A program made the translations under genes and the position numbers. A stretch of DNA of 64,000 nt from assembly GCF_001039355.2 (NCBI RefSeq), contig NW_019775081.1, positions 336,764 to 400,763 of the forward strand, in the 5' to 3' direction. The stretch is from Lingula anatina (taxonomy: Eukaryota > Brachiopoda > Lingulata > Lingulida > Lingulidae). The notes under the pieces were generated by a model. That model had not been told where the DNA came from. It did not search any database and worked only from the letters and a program-made list of their open reading frames with translations. Of this stretch, positions 48,370 to 61,342 are shown one piece after another (within the stretch, counting starts at the first letter, position 1; each line of letters starts with the position of its first letter).

Positions 48370-48459
48370 CGCTGATGGTACTTACAGCACAATCCCCAGA
48401 TTGTGAGAAGCAGCATCGGACGTTCTTCACCAACGTAAAACCTGATACAAGATGTTGAG
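48370..48459 (+). promoter_or_regulatory. Leader exon and proximal promoter of gene A unit 8
   Basis: Conserved module with TACTTACAG in place of TACTTAAAG. ATGTTGAG lies at 48452-48459, followed by GTAGTATAGGT, a donor altered by a 5-base insertion relative to GTAGGT. Confidence 0.45.
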
Positions 48460-51400
48460 GTAGTATAGGTCGTTACATTTACCTCCGTTCCGAACATTTA
48501 ACCGTGGAATTGTAGCAAGCTCAGTATGATATCTCTAAGTGGAATTTTGTTGTAGACGGTAAAGTAGACGATACAGATAAATGCTCGTGAACCGGATGGA
48601 ATATATGTCAATTTTATACAAAAGTAAATATAAATAAAGAACTCAGGGATTCCTTAAAGATAATTACGACACAAGGTACGCTTCAGACAAACTTTTATTT
48701 AAAGGATTGTTGTCTTTGGAGTCTGAATTGGGAAATATAAGAAGTGTTAAAGGGCATAGATACATGTATGACCTTGGGGGATTTTCAAACGCGCGGAGAG
48801 AACGTCTAACAAATAATTTTGGCCGGGAAATCTCATGGAGTGGCCCTTAAACTTAGCACCTTAGGCAGAATATCCGTCAGAAAAATGAATCTGTAGTAAA
48901 GATAGTTACTGGACGCTACCACTTTTACGTAGAATACCAATGAAATACAAAGACCAACTGTTAATCACCTTCAAGCAAAAGGTACAATACTTTTTTCACC
49001 CCCTATACTTACTCAAATTCTCAAAGACAAGTAATAGTTTTGAGAAAGACAAATCGAAGTATTAAGTGTGGTTTTACATCTTGGAATAAACATAACATTA
49101 TCCAACAGATATGAAGACGCAGAAAAGTTTAGAATAGTTTGTTACTTACCTACGTTGAGGAACGATAAAAACACCTACAGGTATGTTTTTTGTGATTTCA
49201 GAATTGCTACAGCATTGCTCTGCGTGCTCCAGTGCTCGCTGTACGTTCACTGTTTCAACCAGGAGTGTGCTTTCTCGCCCGTAAAAGGCAGGGCTGGGTG
49301 GAATTTCGTATTTCGTTTGAGTGGAATATGGACAGGGCTAGAAAAAAACCTCACGAGATTTATGCAACATCATGCGTGTGCCGGGAGAACAGAGTGAGTA
49401 CCATTAGTATGGCGCTCGGGTACTTCATGATAACATTAAGGAGCTATTTTGTGAAATACTGTTGACAACAAATTATTGTCTTCACTGGTCAAAATAAGTG
49501 TCTACTAAGACTATCATTCATGTAAATTACACACACTGGACCAATACTTTGGGGGAGATAAATGACTGTGGAATGATATGCTCCTGGTATCATTTTATTA
49601 ACATCAAATTTCACAAAAAGACCAACAATACAATTCCATATACAGCGGATTTATACTCATTAGTCACATTATAAGTAGACCAGGAATTATAACTTTGCTT
49701 ACTCTGATTCAGGGGTGACACTTCTATTGTCCAGTGTGTGTAATTTACTTATATTTTAGTATTTACAACGCAGATGGAGAGTGGTGTGTGTAACTGAACA
49801 TATATATATCGATGTACAGCTGTAGCACATTTACTTTTGCAGCAACCAGACCATAGTTGAATTTGGACGGGATGCAGTGAAATATTTTGGCGACCACTAT
49901 GGAATAGATATGTCTGCCGTGACCGATTCTGATATACTAGATGGACGGGTCCTATTAGAGGGGGGAAGGATGGAGTTTCACCCCTACCACCTAAAACCAA
50001 ATGCAAAATGCAGTCTTGTTAATGGTAGGAACTGATTTATAATTTGAGAAGGGAAGTCTAGTGAAAACCTTTTGCTGGTGACTTAGAATTTATGTGTCCG
50101 ATTTTGTTAGTCCGATTCTACTAAGATTTCGTTCGATGTACAAAGCATACTTTTCCCCATTAATGGCATTCTGAGTAAGTTTGAGCGGATCACTGGTTTT
50201 TGTATTACGATGTTTTGTTTCCGAGGTCATGCCTCGTGTTTTATTAGTCAGAGACATACTGTATAATGCGGCCAATAGACCAAGATATCGAGCTATGAAG
50301 ACCTCTGTAACTTGTGTTTGAAGCCCACACACCCTTAAATGAGTAAAGTCTTAGCATTGGGCAGTGGTTCTTTGTTGGAAATTGAATATATTTATGTTTA
50401 TGTCGATTGAATGGATAAAATGGTTATTTGACAATTTGTTACATTGCAGAAGTGAGTGGTAAGCAGTTCGTTTCTAACGCGGGCTGGGTGATTGAGGTCA
50501 TTAACAGCATTCAGGTTAATGGAGCTGGGTATACAGGAACTCTTGATGAAACCAAGTCAGTGTTTTATGGGGAATACGTAATGGATGTAAGTTACCTTGC
50601 ATGCAAACGGTTTTGTTAATCTTAAAAGTCGTAAGTCATATTATAATTTGTTCATTTGATTTCGAGTCCGTATCAGTGTGCCGAAGTTTGGATGATTGGC
50701 ATCAACATTTTGGAAAAAGTGTTGTAGATTAAAATTAAAACATTTCTACAACGAAATATGTTTGTAGTCTAATTTTATACAAACTGTTCTAGTCCAAGCT
50801 AAATATTTGGAACCTAGAATCTTCTGAATTTTCTTTTCTTACAAAGTTTTTTTCTGCTACGGGCCCTTGGTTAACAAATCATGTCAGTCAGCTAAAACAA
50901 TCCAATGCTAGGTATCGCCAATCCTCATTGAAATATACAGACAAAAACGTTGTCCCACCTCCAATTCGATCCATGTACTTTTTAACAAATGATCACCTCA
51001 CGTCATAACATTTTATTGTAGTCTGTAACTTCTTATAATACGTTTTGCAAAGTCTAAAGAGGCAGAGTAGGCTTATTGACTATTCTGATTAAGAAGCCAT
51101 TGATTTGGAAGTTCATGAAGCCATTGTCTTGCTTTGAGACTAAAGTGTGTGATTCTCCACATATCATAAGAATGTACCTGAGGAAGCAACGAGTAAACAT
51201 TAAATTATTGAAACTGGTTTTTGTTGTCAGCGTTAGATTTCCTCATAGCGATTTACACGTAACTATTTTGACCACGAATCTGGAAGGCAGTATTATCGCA
51301 TTATCCATCTTTAAAGTATTCAACGGTGTCCGTATTTCGAGCCTGTTACAGACTACAGTAAAAAGTTATGAAGTTACCAGAATTGCCAGTGAATCATTAT

Positions 51401-54330
51401 ATGTCCATGACAAGGTGTAAATTGTTACAAACAGTGTTTTTATATTCTTGAAAGTTACAATATATTACTTGATTAATGGTCCAGAAAATACAAAATATGC
51501 ACAAGAAATAAAATACGAATCCTTTACTGTATGGAATCATTTTATTGCATTTTAATAAATCCAAAGTGATTGCTAACATTTTTCACTAAAATAAGGTAAA
51601 ATCATTAATTCATTTCAATTTTTAAAAATGATTTTGAGCTACCTACAAATTGTGCCTCGTTTATCCAGATGTCAACACCTTTTGCAACAAGTGAATTATT
51701 TTAAAACATTTAACAAGATAGCGACATAATCAAATGATAAAATACATATCATTGATAGACAAAACTTTAAATTTTCATTATACATTTTGTAAAATATTGA
51801 AATATATTTTTAGTCAATTTTGAACTAAGCGCAAATTTCAGGTAATATTGGTCTTCTGAAGTGAATATAATATTCTACATTATCACCATATTTAACAAAA
51901 GCCCGCCAATTCCCAATGATAGGATTTTATTGATGTAACAAAGGCCTTTGACATGGTTGACAGAGACTGATGTTGGCCGTTACTGGCTGCCGACCAAACC
52001 TCCTGAATTTCACTATATTATTCCATATCAACACACAAGGTACTGTACCATTTGATGGTAACGAATATATTAAGTATAAACAGTGGTGTGAAGCTACGAT
52101 GTGTATTAGCACTACCACTTTTTTAACATTTTTTTTTTCTTGCCTGAAACACTTCATTCAAATCAGGAGATGAAGGCAACATAATACAAATTCGGTCTGA
52201 CGGAAAGCTTTTTAAATCTAACACGCCGTACAGGGGCATATCCAGGATTATTTGAAAGAAGGGTGGTCCGATTTTTTAGGAGTCACAGGCCTCGGATGTA
52301 AAATCGACCCTAACCCCCGTTGGCCAGAAATTGGCGTTTCGAAGGATGAATTGGTCCATTTGGTAGGGTTACAAACTACAATTCAGCTATTTCAATTCTA
52401 TTTTTTTTCAGAAACCGAAGGGAGGGGGGGTCGGTATCCCCTGACACCCCCCTTAAATCCGCCACTGACTGAGAACTAAGTACTAAAAGTATTTGTGTGA
52501 CATTATTTCGCTGACGATGCTGCTCTTGTTTCACAAAGTAAAGCAGAACATTTAGACTAGTTGTTCAATGCATGTAAAGACATCAAGCATTGTATCAGTC
52601 TGAAGAACACACAAGTAATGCACCATGGCTTTGATACCTTACCCACTTTCTTTATCAGTCACTGTGGAAAACGTTCCACAGTTTATCCATCTAGGTTCTC
52701 TATCGCTGAATTGGAAAGCCTGCTTTCAACATGGCTAAGCTTTTACGTCAGAAAGGGAAAATGAGGAACTCACCAACCACACAAACATTGCATTGCATCG
52801 CGCGTGCATTGTGAGCTTCTTTGTATAAAAGCAAACCCTGGACAACCATGTTTTGCAAGAGAAGCTCATATACATCTTTTATATAGCTCTTGAGATATAC
52901 TCAGATTAAGAAAGACCGGAGAGAGGCAGAAGTTGTTTCAGTGGATCACTGTTTATTGCAAATCGGGAAATCATAGTACACGTGAAAAAAAAAAAAGAAC
53001 AAGAAAAAAATTCTAATGATAATACATTATCAGTGAACATAAGCATAGGAAATTAGACGTCTCTAAATATATTATGGATATAAAATTGTTATTTATGATT
53101 ATCAAACAAAGAGCAATACGCATGAAAATACGCCATATAGGTGTGGTACATTGGTTATTTATTATGTGAAATGCCCTTACTCCACACGCCTTTCAAGTGA
53201 GTCTTGTATATTGAAACACAACGCCACCTTTTTTATCAATAGTAACAAACGCGCTTCTTTATTCCTAACCTATTCAACTAAAAGGTAGCCTCTAGCTCAA
53301 CGTATCCTAACAAACATCTACCGGTACCTTTCAAAATGTTTCCTCAAACAATATTAACATATTCCTTTTTTCTTAGAAACAATAGAAATAATATGGCTGT
53401 GCCACCTTGTCAATAGCTCTGTCACTTTATTCAATAGGACCTCCAATTTTCTAAAGAACTATTATGTTTTAGAACTACTCAGGTTCTGAATCAAATATAA
53501 TATTTTAATGTTTTATTACTAAAAAGTAATACAATATATTTTCAGTTACACTAGTTGATAATGAACATAATAATACTGCATTTTAAATATTATGTTACTG
53601 AATTTCTTTATATATCATTAATGATTAAAGCAATGTACATAGTTAACAAGATTTTACTAAAACAGGCATTTATTTGATCTAAAAAGGATAGGAATGACAT
53701 TTACTGTCAGGTGCAATTCTAATTTCAAAAGGGGAGCATTGGTGTGATTTTTTTCAGAAATCGAAGGGGGGTGGGTGGACAGAACCCCCCTGACAACACT
53801 ACTACCACCCACCCCAAATCTGCCACTGCCTACAACAACCAAAGTGTGCAGTAGTCTAAAAACGCCGTCCGCTAGAAGTGGCGTGACACCTTTATCAACA
53901 ACGTATCGCTTAGGAGAAGTTTGTGGTCTCCGTGACACAATCTCCACTTCGTTCGACACCACCTCCTCCCTCTCCAGTCCAATCTAATTAAATAAGTTAT
54001 TGTTATTATTAGAGTTAGTTTTAATTTGTAATAACGCTATTGATAATTCCATTTCAGCTAGGTAACGTACTGTACTGGCAATTTCGGGAATCCTTAAAGT
54101 ATAAAACACCAACGCCAGCCACACTCCTCAAATCAGGTTTGTACACGTACAAGACTATCGCATCCTGGAATGGATTCAAAGGACAATCATACGGTAGCTT
54201 TACCATAGATGGAAAAAAAAAAGGGAAATCGACGGAGCAGAGACATTCATTGTGTGCGCATTTAAAAAATGCAAATAATGCACACACGATTAATCATATC
54301 GGATATAGAACTTCCGTAGAGCAAGAATAA
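48452..54330 (+). CDS. Gene A unit 8, secreted protein with frameshifted C-terminus
   Basis: Exons: 48452-48459, 49202-49393, 49843-50024, 50450-50586, 54058-54330. Signal peptide MLRIATALLCVLQC. Exon 2 keeps the NLT sequon; exon 3 has IDMS and exon 4 NGAG, so two of three sequons are gone. Exon 4 has KQF where most units have RGF. In exon 5 the A-run after TIDG is out of register and the frame continues to 54330, ending in a tail like that of unit 2 (CAHLKNANNAHTIN). Intron 2 holds a 211-bp MITE, and intron 4 the best-preserved LINE relic in the window. A polyadenylation-like AATAAA lies at 54572. Confidence 0.66.
49530..49740. mobile_element. 211-bp MITE with TA duplication, intron 2 of unit 8
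   Basis: Terminal repeats CACACACTGGACCAATA and CTATTGTCCAGTGTGTG, flanked by TA (49528-49529, 49741-49742). The other units have a plain TAAATTAATGTACTTA here. No coding content. Confidence 0.72.
51925..52860 (+). pseudogene. Best-preserved LINE reverse-transcriptase relic, unit 8
   Basis: The first part reads VTKAFDMVDR, the last SDGKLFKSNTP; after a MITE (52231-52467) it continues with the catalytic box YFADDAALVSQSKAE at 52504 onward, then LFNACKDIKHCISLKNTQVM and, near the end, LYKSKPWTTM, equivalent to the YGSETW motif of the RT thumb. One in-frame stop after EHLD and several frameshifts. It has the gene order of a non-LTR RT; the exact clade was not determined. Confidence 0.66.
52231..52467. 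mobile_element. hAT-type MITE inside LINE relic, unit 8
   Basis: Ends CAGGGGCATATCCAGG and TTAAATCCGCCACTG, with G-rich and C-rich sub-terminal tracts. Confidence 0.52.
52860..53700. other. AT-rich insert in intron 4 of unit 8
   Basis: After the LINE relic comes a block (AGAAAGACCGGAGAGAGGCAGAAG...CACGTGAAAAAAA) that recurs at about 63830-63957 in unit 9. It ends in poly-A, like the tail of a retroposed sequence. The next 650 bases are AT-rich; I see nothing else in them. Confidence 0.4.
53712..53828. mobile_element. Right half of second hAT-type MITE, unit 8
   Basis: Starts inside the element (CAATTCTAATTTCAAAAGG) and ends CAAATCTGCCACTG. The left half is replaced by unrelated AT-rich DNA. 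Confidence 0.42.
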
Positions 54331-55261
54331 CAACGGCAACTAAACTACACAACTAAGGACGAATAAATTTAATAAAATTTCCTAGCAGAATCTAGTAAAT
54401 ATAATTGTCATCTTTTTGTTTCAGTTAGATTAACTTCATTGATGTATTGCACTAAAAAAATACTTGAAAACTTCAAAACGGATCATTTAGGAAACATGCA
54501 GCTTCAGCAAGTTGTTGGTTTTCATAACTTTCATGCATGCTCACAGGCAGCACTAGAAATAACTAAAAAGGAATAAATGTCTAAACGTTTTTGTCTCATT
54601 GTTCTTGAAATGCAGGGGAAAAGAAAAGAAATTTTACTTGTCGGACAATCCTTGCTCTTGCTTAAAAAGACACCTTTGCCCGACTCCTCTGCCCCATAAA
54701 ATATAAACGAACCTACGCACTAGAAAGGCAATAAAGATAGCCACCGTCTTTTGACTTACGCTGAGATTCTCGGTAATCTTATGAAAAATCGTGTTTGGAT
54801 CAAATTGAATATTAAATTTTGCAGTTATATTTTAATCAATATAAGTAGGTAACATTCCTTTATGGACAAACCGACTATACTGCTATCTACCAATAAGAAC
54901 TAACAAATCTTTGTGAATGAGAACGCTATGGAAATTGATACTGTTAAGAGCAACATCGTTAAAGAAACATTTTTGCAACATGCATGACGGACCTGCTTCT
55001 TCACTTCCCTCGTTTAATTGTAAACAGTACGCCTGCCTCTAAGGAGTTAAGGCCGTATTTTTTTCACTGGGTGTACTAGCCTACAGTGTTGTGACAGATT
55101 TTTACTCAAGCAAAATAATAAAATCAGTAAATAAACAGAATGTATTTTATGCATTTGTCTTTACACAACGTTTCTTTATTTACAAATTTAACAACAGCGG
55201 TCTAGTGTTTGGAAAATTGATACATCAAGGGAATTGATGGGTGACAGAAGTGGTATCCATT

Positions 55262-55386
55262 CTACCCTTTTGAAAAAACCTATAGGATCCTATAAGATCC
55301 TATAGGATTCTATAGGAAATTGGCCCAATGTCCTATAGGATCATATAGGATGTTATTGGATACTATAGGACTTTTTCATTAGGGTA
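55262..55386. mobile_element. MITE filled with a 10-bp palindromic repeat
   Basis: Ends CTACCCTTTTGAAAAA and CTTTTTCATTAGGGTAG are inverted repeats; between them are several degenerate CCTATAGGAT units, each itself a palindrome. Units 2 and 3 have the uninterrupted TATCCATTCTCT at about 13108 and 20120. Confidence 0.55.
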
Positions 55387-55777
55387 GTTTCAGTTCAAAA
55401 TATTTTAATAAAATATACAAAGATTCACATTATGTCAAAACCAATATTATGTCTCCAAGATATTCCATGTACAAATGATGTGTTTTCTCCTTCAAAACTG
55501 CATCAAATATTGTATTTTTATAAATATAAAAAACAACCCTGTATAACGAATGCTGGTCTTTTTTACAGAAAAGCATAACCAAGAACAATTATGGTTTTAC
55601 TTTTTTACTTTTGAAATGATGGCTTTTATACGACTTATGCTCCATCTAATTTTCATGCCCTTGATAGATCTTTTCCGTGACCTAATATGACCTTGAATGT
55701 GACCTTTGACATGAGCTGTTCTGGTCACACGGTGACCTCAATGACTGTGCCACAAATCTTCATGAACTCTACATTGT

Positions 55778-56870
55778 TCACACGGTGACCTCATTAACTG
55801 TGTCGCATATCTTCATGAACTCTACAATGGACTTCGACAGTTCGTCATCTGGATTACCCTCACTGGTCGCCAATGCTTTCCGTCCATTCTCTTTGGCCTG
55901 AAAACAAACACAACTATCATGACTGTATTTTCTTTCTTTCTTTTTCATTATTTACTTGCAACATAATTTTTCTAATCTAGGAAGAGATTTTTTACAGAAA
56001 GGGTAAGGAATAAAGAAGTAAAATTTTATCAGCTGATTTTGTTACGTCACTAAAAAATACAAATTTTTCTGCCCCATTTATTAACTTTTCACTTTTCGTC
56101 TTTCTGAAACATACTTTCTCCACTTTATGTAGTATAATAAACAGCACAGCCAAAGCATTTCAAATCTTGGTAACAATTTCAGGTTTTTTATTTGGCTGTT
56201 GATTTCTGATGTCATATATCGCATTTAGGACCTGTTTGGCTTCTGCTTCCTGTGCCTCGTCTAAAATATATGTTAAAAATTTTGGAATATAGGATAAATG
56301 GTTTGACAGTGTCATTCCAACTTACAGTCAGATAGGATAAATGTAACTAAGTAATGTACCATTATATCCCTTGAGAAAGGTAATAAGGCAATAATAAAAA
56401 TTTACAAAATGAACAACAACAACAAAAAAATGAAAATTGGAAGTAAAATAAAATATAAATGGTATACTAATAGAAAACCTGTTCTTGTGCATTTGGTTAA
56501 TCAATCAATACAAACTAAATGTTTTCCCAAAGCACATTGCTGTAAGTCTTTGAAAATATCAACTTTTCAAAAATAAAATAATAAAAATGTAAGAATAAAA
56601 CTAATGAAATATTAGAAATATTTAAGGATGTTAACATTTTAAGATATTATGGCACATAAATATCATAATGGCAGGATGGCTTGGAGCAAGTTCATAGACA
56701 TGCTTATGAAAGGAGGCCAACAGGCCGCCGATGGACAATGGCAAAATCTATTTATTCCAATTTCCAGTCAGTTAAAAAACACTCACCAAGGCCCTCTTCT
56801 TCCTCTTTGTTTATCTCCATGGCAATGGCTCCTATCCCTGTGGTATCTATGAGAGTGGCTTTTGGAAACC
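55778..56870 (-). pseudogene. Gene B copy 3 with a nonsense codon
   Basis: Exons 56870-56787 (acceptor AAATAG, donor GTGAGT), 56260-56115 (donor GTATGT) and 55897-55778 (stop TGA) match copies 1 and 2 in length and phase apart from one missing codon in the first. In the middle exon the codons for C-H of KICHALA are changed to TGA-AAT, a premature stop. The last exon is otherwise well kept (SEGNPDDELSKSIVEFMKIC). Its 3' end is duplicated in tandem just downstream at about 55722-55777. Most likely a recent pseudogene, unless the stop is a sequencing error. Confidence 0.58.
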
Positions 56871-56879
56871 CTATTTTTG

Positions 56880-57045
56880 TAAGTGATTGTACCAGGTAGC
56901 TGTGACCTGGAATATACAAAATACCACAACTAAAACAATTGTCAGTGTTCATACCAGCTGCCTTTACCTGTAATATACTTAATGTCACGACTAAAGCAAT
57001 TGTCAATGATCTTACGTTGCCTATAACTTGAATGTATGCAATGTC
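56880..57045. repeat. Minisatellite upstream of gene B copy 3
   Basis: About three diverged copies of the GTGACCTGGAATATACA...ACCACAACTAAAACAATTGTCA unit; same family as 45508-45612, in the same position relative to gene B. Confidence 0.55.
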
Positions 57046-58439
57046 ATTTTTTCTTTAATTTTGACTTGACGTTAATAAACGGAATCAGTATGTGAAGATA
57101 CCTGTATATTTCGATGAAGAGTCTATGTGTAAAAGAAAATCAATGCAATGTTTTTGTTAGTATTTTTAAGAGTGTCACCTACACAGATACGTAGAAAAGG
57201 TCACCGGTATAAGTTCAAGCAACATAAAAAGGTAATTTATGCCAGAGCTGTGTAACGTCGTTACCCTATAATTGACACACAAAGCTGTGAAGGTAAACAA
57301 CAACAACAACAATAATAATAATAACAATATTAATAATAATATAGGACTGTCAGTCCCATATGACGATGATCATGAGCACTGCTATATATGCACACGTACA
57401 TTGTAAATGTACCTTGACAAGAAGCCAGTATTTTCAGTTTTAGATCTGCAACAAATAAAAACATATAGTTCTTACATTTGTAATGGTTTTATTCATTTTC
57501 AATGCAGGGTCATACGATTCGCTCAACATTAATGTTAGGGTATCTGCGTGCCACGGGTACTTTGCAATATATTTGCAAATGCCTCTATAAAGATGTTTAA
57601 ATATTCCGCACAGCTGCTTATCCCTCCCCCCTCCCCATTCAGTTTTTTTAGAAAAGATGTAGATATCTCATTTTAAAATGCCAGAAAGACATATCGGTCT
57701 AAATGTTTATGTCATGTACTTGAATCGGTCTAAATGTTTATGTCATGTACTTGAAAGGTACACAACATTAAATACTTTCTTGCTGAGACTTGTTAAGGAA
57801 TGGTTTGCAAATAAGAAAAGCTTGTCTACTTTCTGGGGGAAATGAGATTACAATTGACAATGGGAGATACTTTTATACGCATAATATGAACATTGAGGCC
57901 GGTTGAGTTCAAGGGCGTCAGCTCCTGGGATCAGTTTTCCATTTGTGGGTTTTATAATTTTCGAGAGTCGATCATAATTTACACTCTATATTTTCGTCTT
58001 CCGTGATTGCGCTCCGTTTACACTGGTGTGAGGTTGTATGCATCGAGCCCAACGTGTCACACTGCACTAAATTTATGAGGGTGCTTTTTAATAAGTTGAC
58101 AGTTAAAAGTACCCCTATAATGTTGCAATACCAAACACCATTTTGTATCCAGTAGGGGTGATGTTAGTATTGATTAGGTCGAGTGCATATCACTGATTCA
58201 AAGAAAACACTTTTAACAAGGCCTTCTAAGGAAGGTGCTTTCGTCGGTTTATCTAAAAAAAAAAGTATTTTGTTCTTTTGACAAGAAAAAAAGCATTCAA
58301 AATAACTCTTACAGGGGTAACGTTCTCAAAATGTTTTTTTATAGTTTTTACACGGCCTTACTACCTGTACCCCCCCCCCCCCCATCCACACACACAACCA
58401 TCCCTTACTCTCCAGGTTAAATGAGTTTTAAAAACATTT

Positions 58440-58517
58440 CGCTGACGATACAATCCCCAGATTGTGAGAAGCATCGGACGTTCTTCACTAACGTAAAACC
58501 TGATACAATATGTTGAG
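58440..58517 (+). promoter_or_regulatory. Leader exon of gene A unit 9, TATA-like box missing
   Basis: The module reads CGCTGACGATACAATCCCCAG, lacking the 9 bases that hold TACTTAAAG in units 2 to 5. ATGTTGAG at 58510-58517 has the best donor of the set, GTAAGA. Loss of the box could alter transcription, but its promoter role is unproven. Confidence 0.45.
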
Positions 58518-58664
58518 GTAAGACGTTATATTTACCTGCGTTCCGAACCTTTAACCATGGAATTGTGGCGATTTCTGTATGCTTACTCTAAGCGGCATTT
58601 TGATGTATACGGTGAGGTAGACGATTCAGATAAATGCTCGTGACCCGCATGGAATATATGACAA

Positions 58665-58699
<35 letters not shown>

Positions 58700-60294
58700 A
58701 TGTAAAACACATTGCAAGTTTATTGCTCTTGGAGCATTCAGATTTCAATCAACGTCGATCTGGTTTTTACAACATCTTCAGTCCCTGAAAAAGATACGTA
58801 TTTAGTAATAAAGGTTGAAAATGAAAATTAACTCGAGATAAGTTTACAACTTTGAGGGAAACAGTTGCTCGCATAAATGCTGTCGTTGTAGAACAAAGCC
58901 CATTTGATAGGATGGCCTGTTATGTTATATGCTCTCAATAACCAGTTTTTCTCGTCAAATCTGACGTGCATAGTCAAGCCTTGGTGTCCCGAACCGTGCA
59001 ATGAATAATAATCACAAACAGGTTTGAAATACTTTCACCGTTATATAGGATATATCGGATAACGCATTAAGATTACTTTCCAGATTTGCGGTCAAAACAT
59101 CAACGTGTAAATCGCTATGAGGAAATCTAGCGCTCACAACTATAACCAGTTTCATTTATTAAATAGTCATTGGCGTTTTCATTTACATTCTGCAGATTGT
59201 GTGGAGTCCCACTCTTTAGAATCTAAAAAAAGCAAGGATCCTTAGAGTTAACCTCTTAATCAGATAAATTAATTATTAACAAGACTACTTTAGTTCTTGG
59301 CGTCCGGAATCCTTCAATGAATCAAAATTATTCATTAACTGAAGCATTTATTTATAATATTACCAAGATGACGTCTCAAAATGAAACCAGTTTAAATCCA
59401 CCAGAGCGTCCATTTTGTCATTCTGTACTGCTGGGTGAAATTAGAGTTTCGATCCTACGATTATATATATATAAGCACTTGATCGAAAGAAACATTTCTT
59501 CTTGCAATATCAGCAAGTGAAGCAGTCAAGATGCTGTTCCTTCAAATATTGCAAAAATTACCTAATGCCGACATAACCTCCAAGGCTATATCAAAACACC
59601 AAAAATGCCTTTCCGCAGCGTGCTTTAAAATCATACACACTATGTTAGCTACTGTAAATGTAACATGTGGGGATACCAGTATGTTCAGCTTTACATCGAC
59701 AGCAATGTAAAATTTTTGTGCCGCTCGAATCTAACCTTAACTATCACTTGGTATTTTTATTTCGATGATGTTTTTCAATCCAATCAATTTAAATGTGCCT
59801 AATTATCAATAAGCTGACAAGTGTCAATAAGATTGTTTGCCTATCTGGGCTACTCGTAAAACATGAAAAGTTTATATCACTGATTTTTGTGTCATCGTGT
59901 CACCTGGCAAGCGAACGGAATACATCGCCTTCCAAATTTTGCAAACCATAACCCAAGGATTTTTAAAAGATAATAACGACACAACTAATGTCACAACTAA
60001 AGCAATTGTCAGCGATCTTAGGTTGTCTATAACTTTGACTTGTGAAGTTGATAAATATTATCAGGATGTGAAAATACCTGTATATTTCGATGAAGGGTAT
60101 ATATGTGAGAGAATATTAATGCAATGTATATGTTAAGATTTTTAATAGTGTCATCTATACTGATACAGAGAAAAGGTTAATGGTTTAAGTTCAAGCAAAA
60201 TAAATCAAAGTAATTTATGCCCGAGTTGTGTAAATTAATACAATTGACACACAAAGTTGTACGGGTGAACAAGAACGAGAACAAGAACAACAAC

Positions 60295-60346
<52 letters not shown>

Positions 60347-61302
60347 TTTCCCCGTATTGGGTTGTCGGTCACATATGACGATGAGCACTGCAATATAAAT
60401 ACACGTATATTGTAAATGTAAATTGACAGGATACCAGTATTTTTAGTTTTAGGTCTGCAACAAATAAAAACAAATAGCTCTTACTTTTCTAATGGTTTAT
60501 TCATTTTCAATGAGGGGGGGGAGTCAATCTATCCACTCAACATTAATGTTAGGGATCTGAGTGCTAGGGGTAATATGCAATATATTTACAAATGCCTCCA
60601 TATGTATGTCTAAATATTCCGCACAGCTGCTCATCCCCCCCAACCCCATCCAGTTCTTCACAAAATATTCACACCTTGGAATAAAAGAACCTGATGTTGA
60701 TATATCCTTTTGAAATGCCAGAAAGAGATGGCGGTCCGAATGCTTACAATTTATTTACGTTTACGTTATGTAGGGCCTACTTGGCGATGGTACAAATCAT
60801 CAAATACACTATTGCTGTGACTTTTTATGGAATGGTTCACAAGTAGGAAAATTACTCATATTTCTGGAAGAAATGAGATTAAGTACAAATTAACCAAAGA
60901 AAAGAACAGTGAGGCCGGTCCAGTCAAGGGCGTCAGATGCTGTGTTCAGTTTTTCATTTGTGGGTATTTTAGAGAGTCATTTACACTCCTCCATATTTTC
61001 GTCTTCCGTGGTATATATATATAATGTCTATAATGGTTATATGTGTCTCATACAAGGCCTTATTTGGACACCGTGTGTGTCAGACAGCAAATTAATTAAA
61101 TTAAAGCATATAGCTCTTCGCTCTATAGACCTATATTTAAGCGGGTGACACAGATTCAACCAACGATAATAACAGTCTCTTGCCTTGATATCCATAGCCA
61201 GGTCTATTGATCAACATTCTCTCGGAGTTTTAATAATGAACAAATAACCGCCCCTACCACAAGTTTATTATTATTAAGTTTCAAGATCTGGTGGTCAATA
61301 AA

Positions 61303-61342
<40 letters not shown>

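Noticed and set aside
56640-56760. Block reading WSKFIDMLMKGGQ (plus) or LASFHKHVYELAP (minus) between gene B exons
   Set aside because: The flanking gene B exons already match in phase (1 to 1) and splice directly to each other; the block has no consistent donor and shifts frame between copies, so I treat it as intron.
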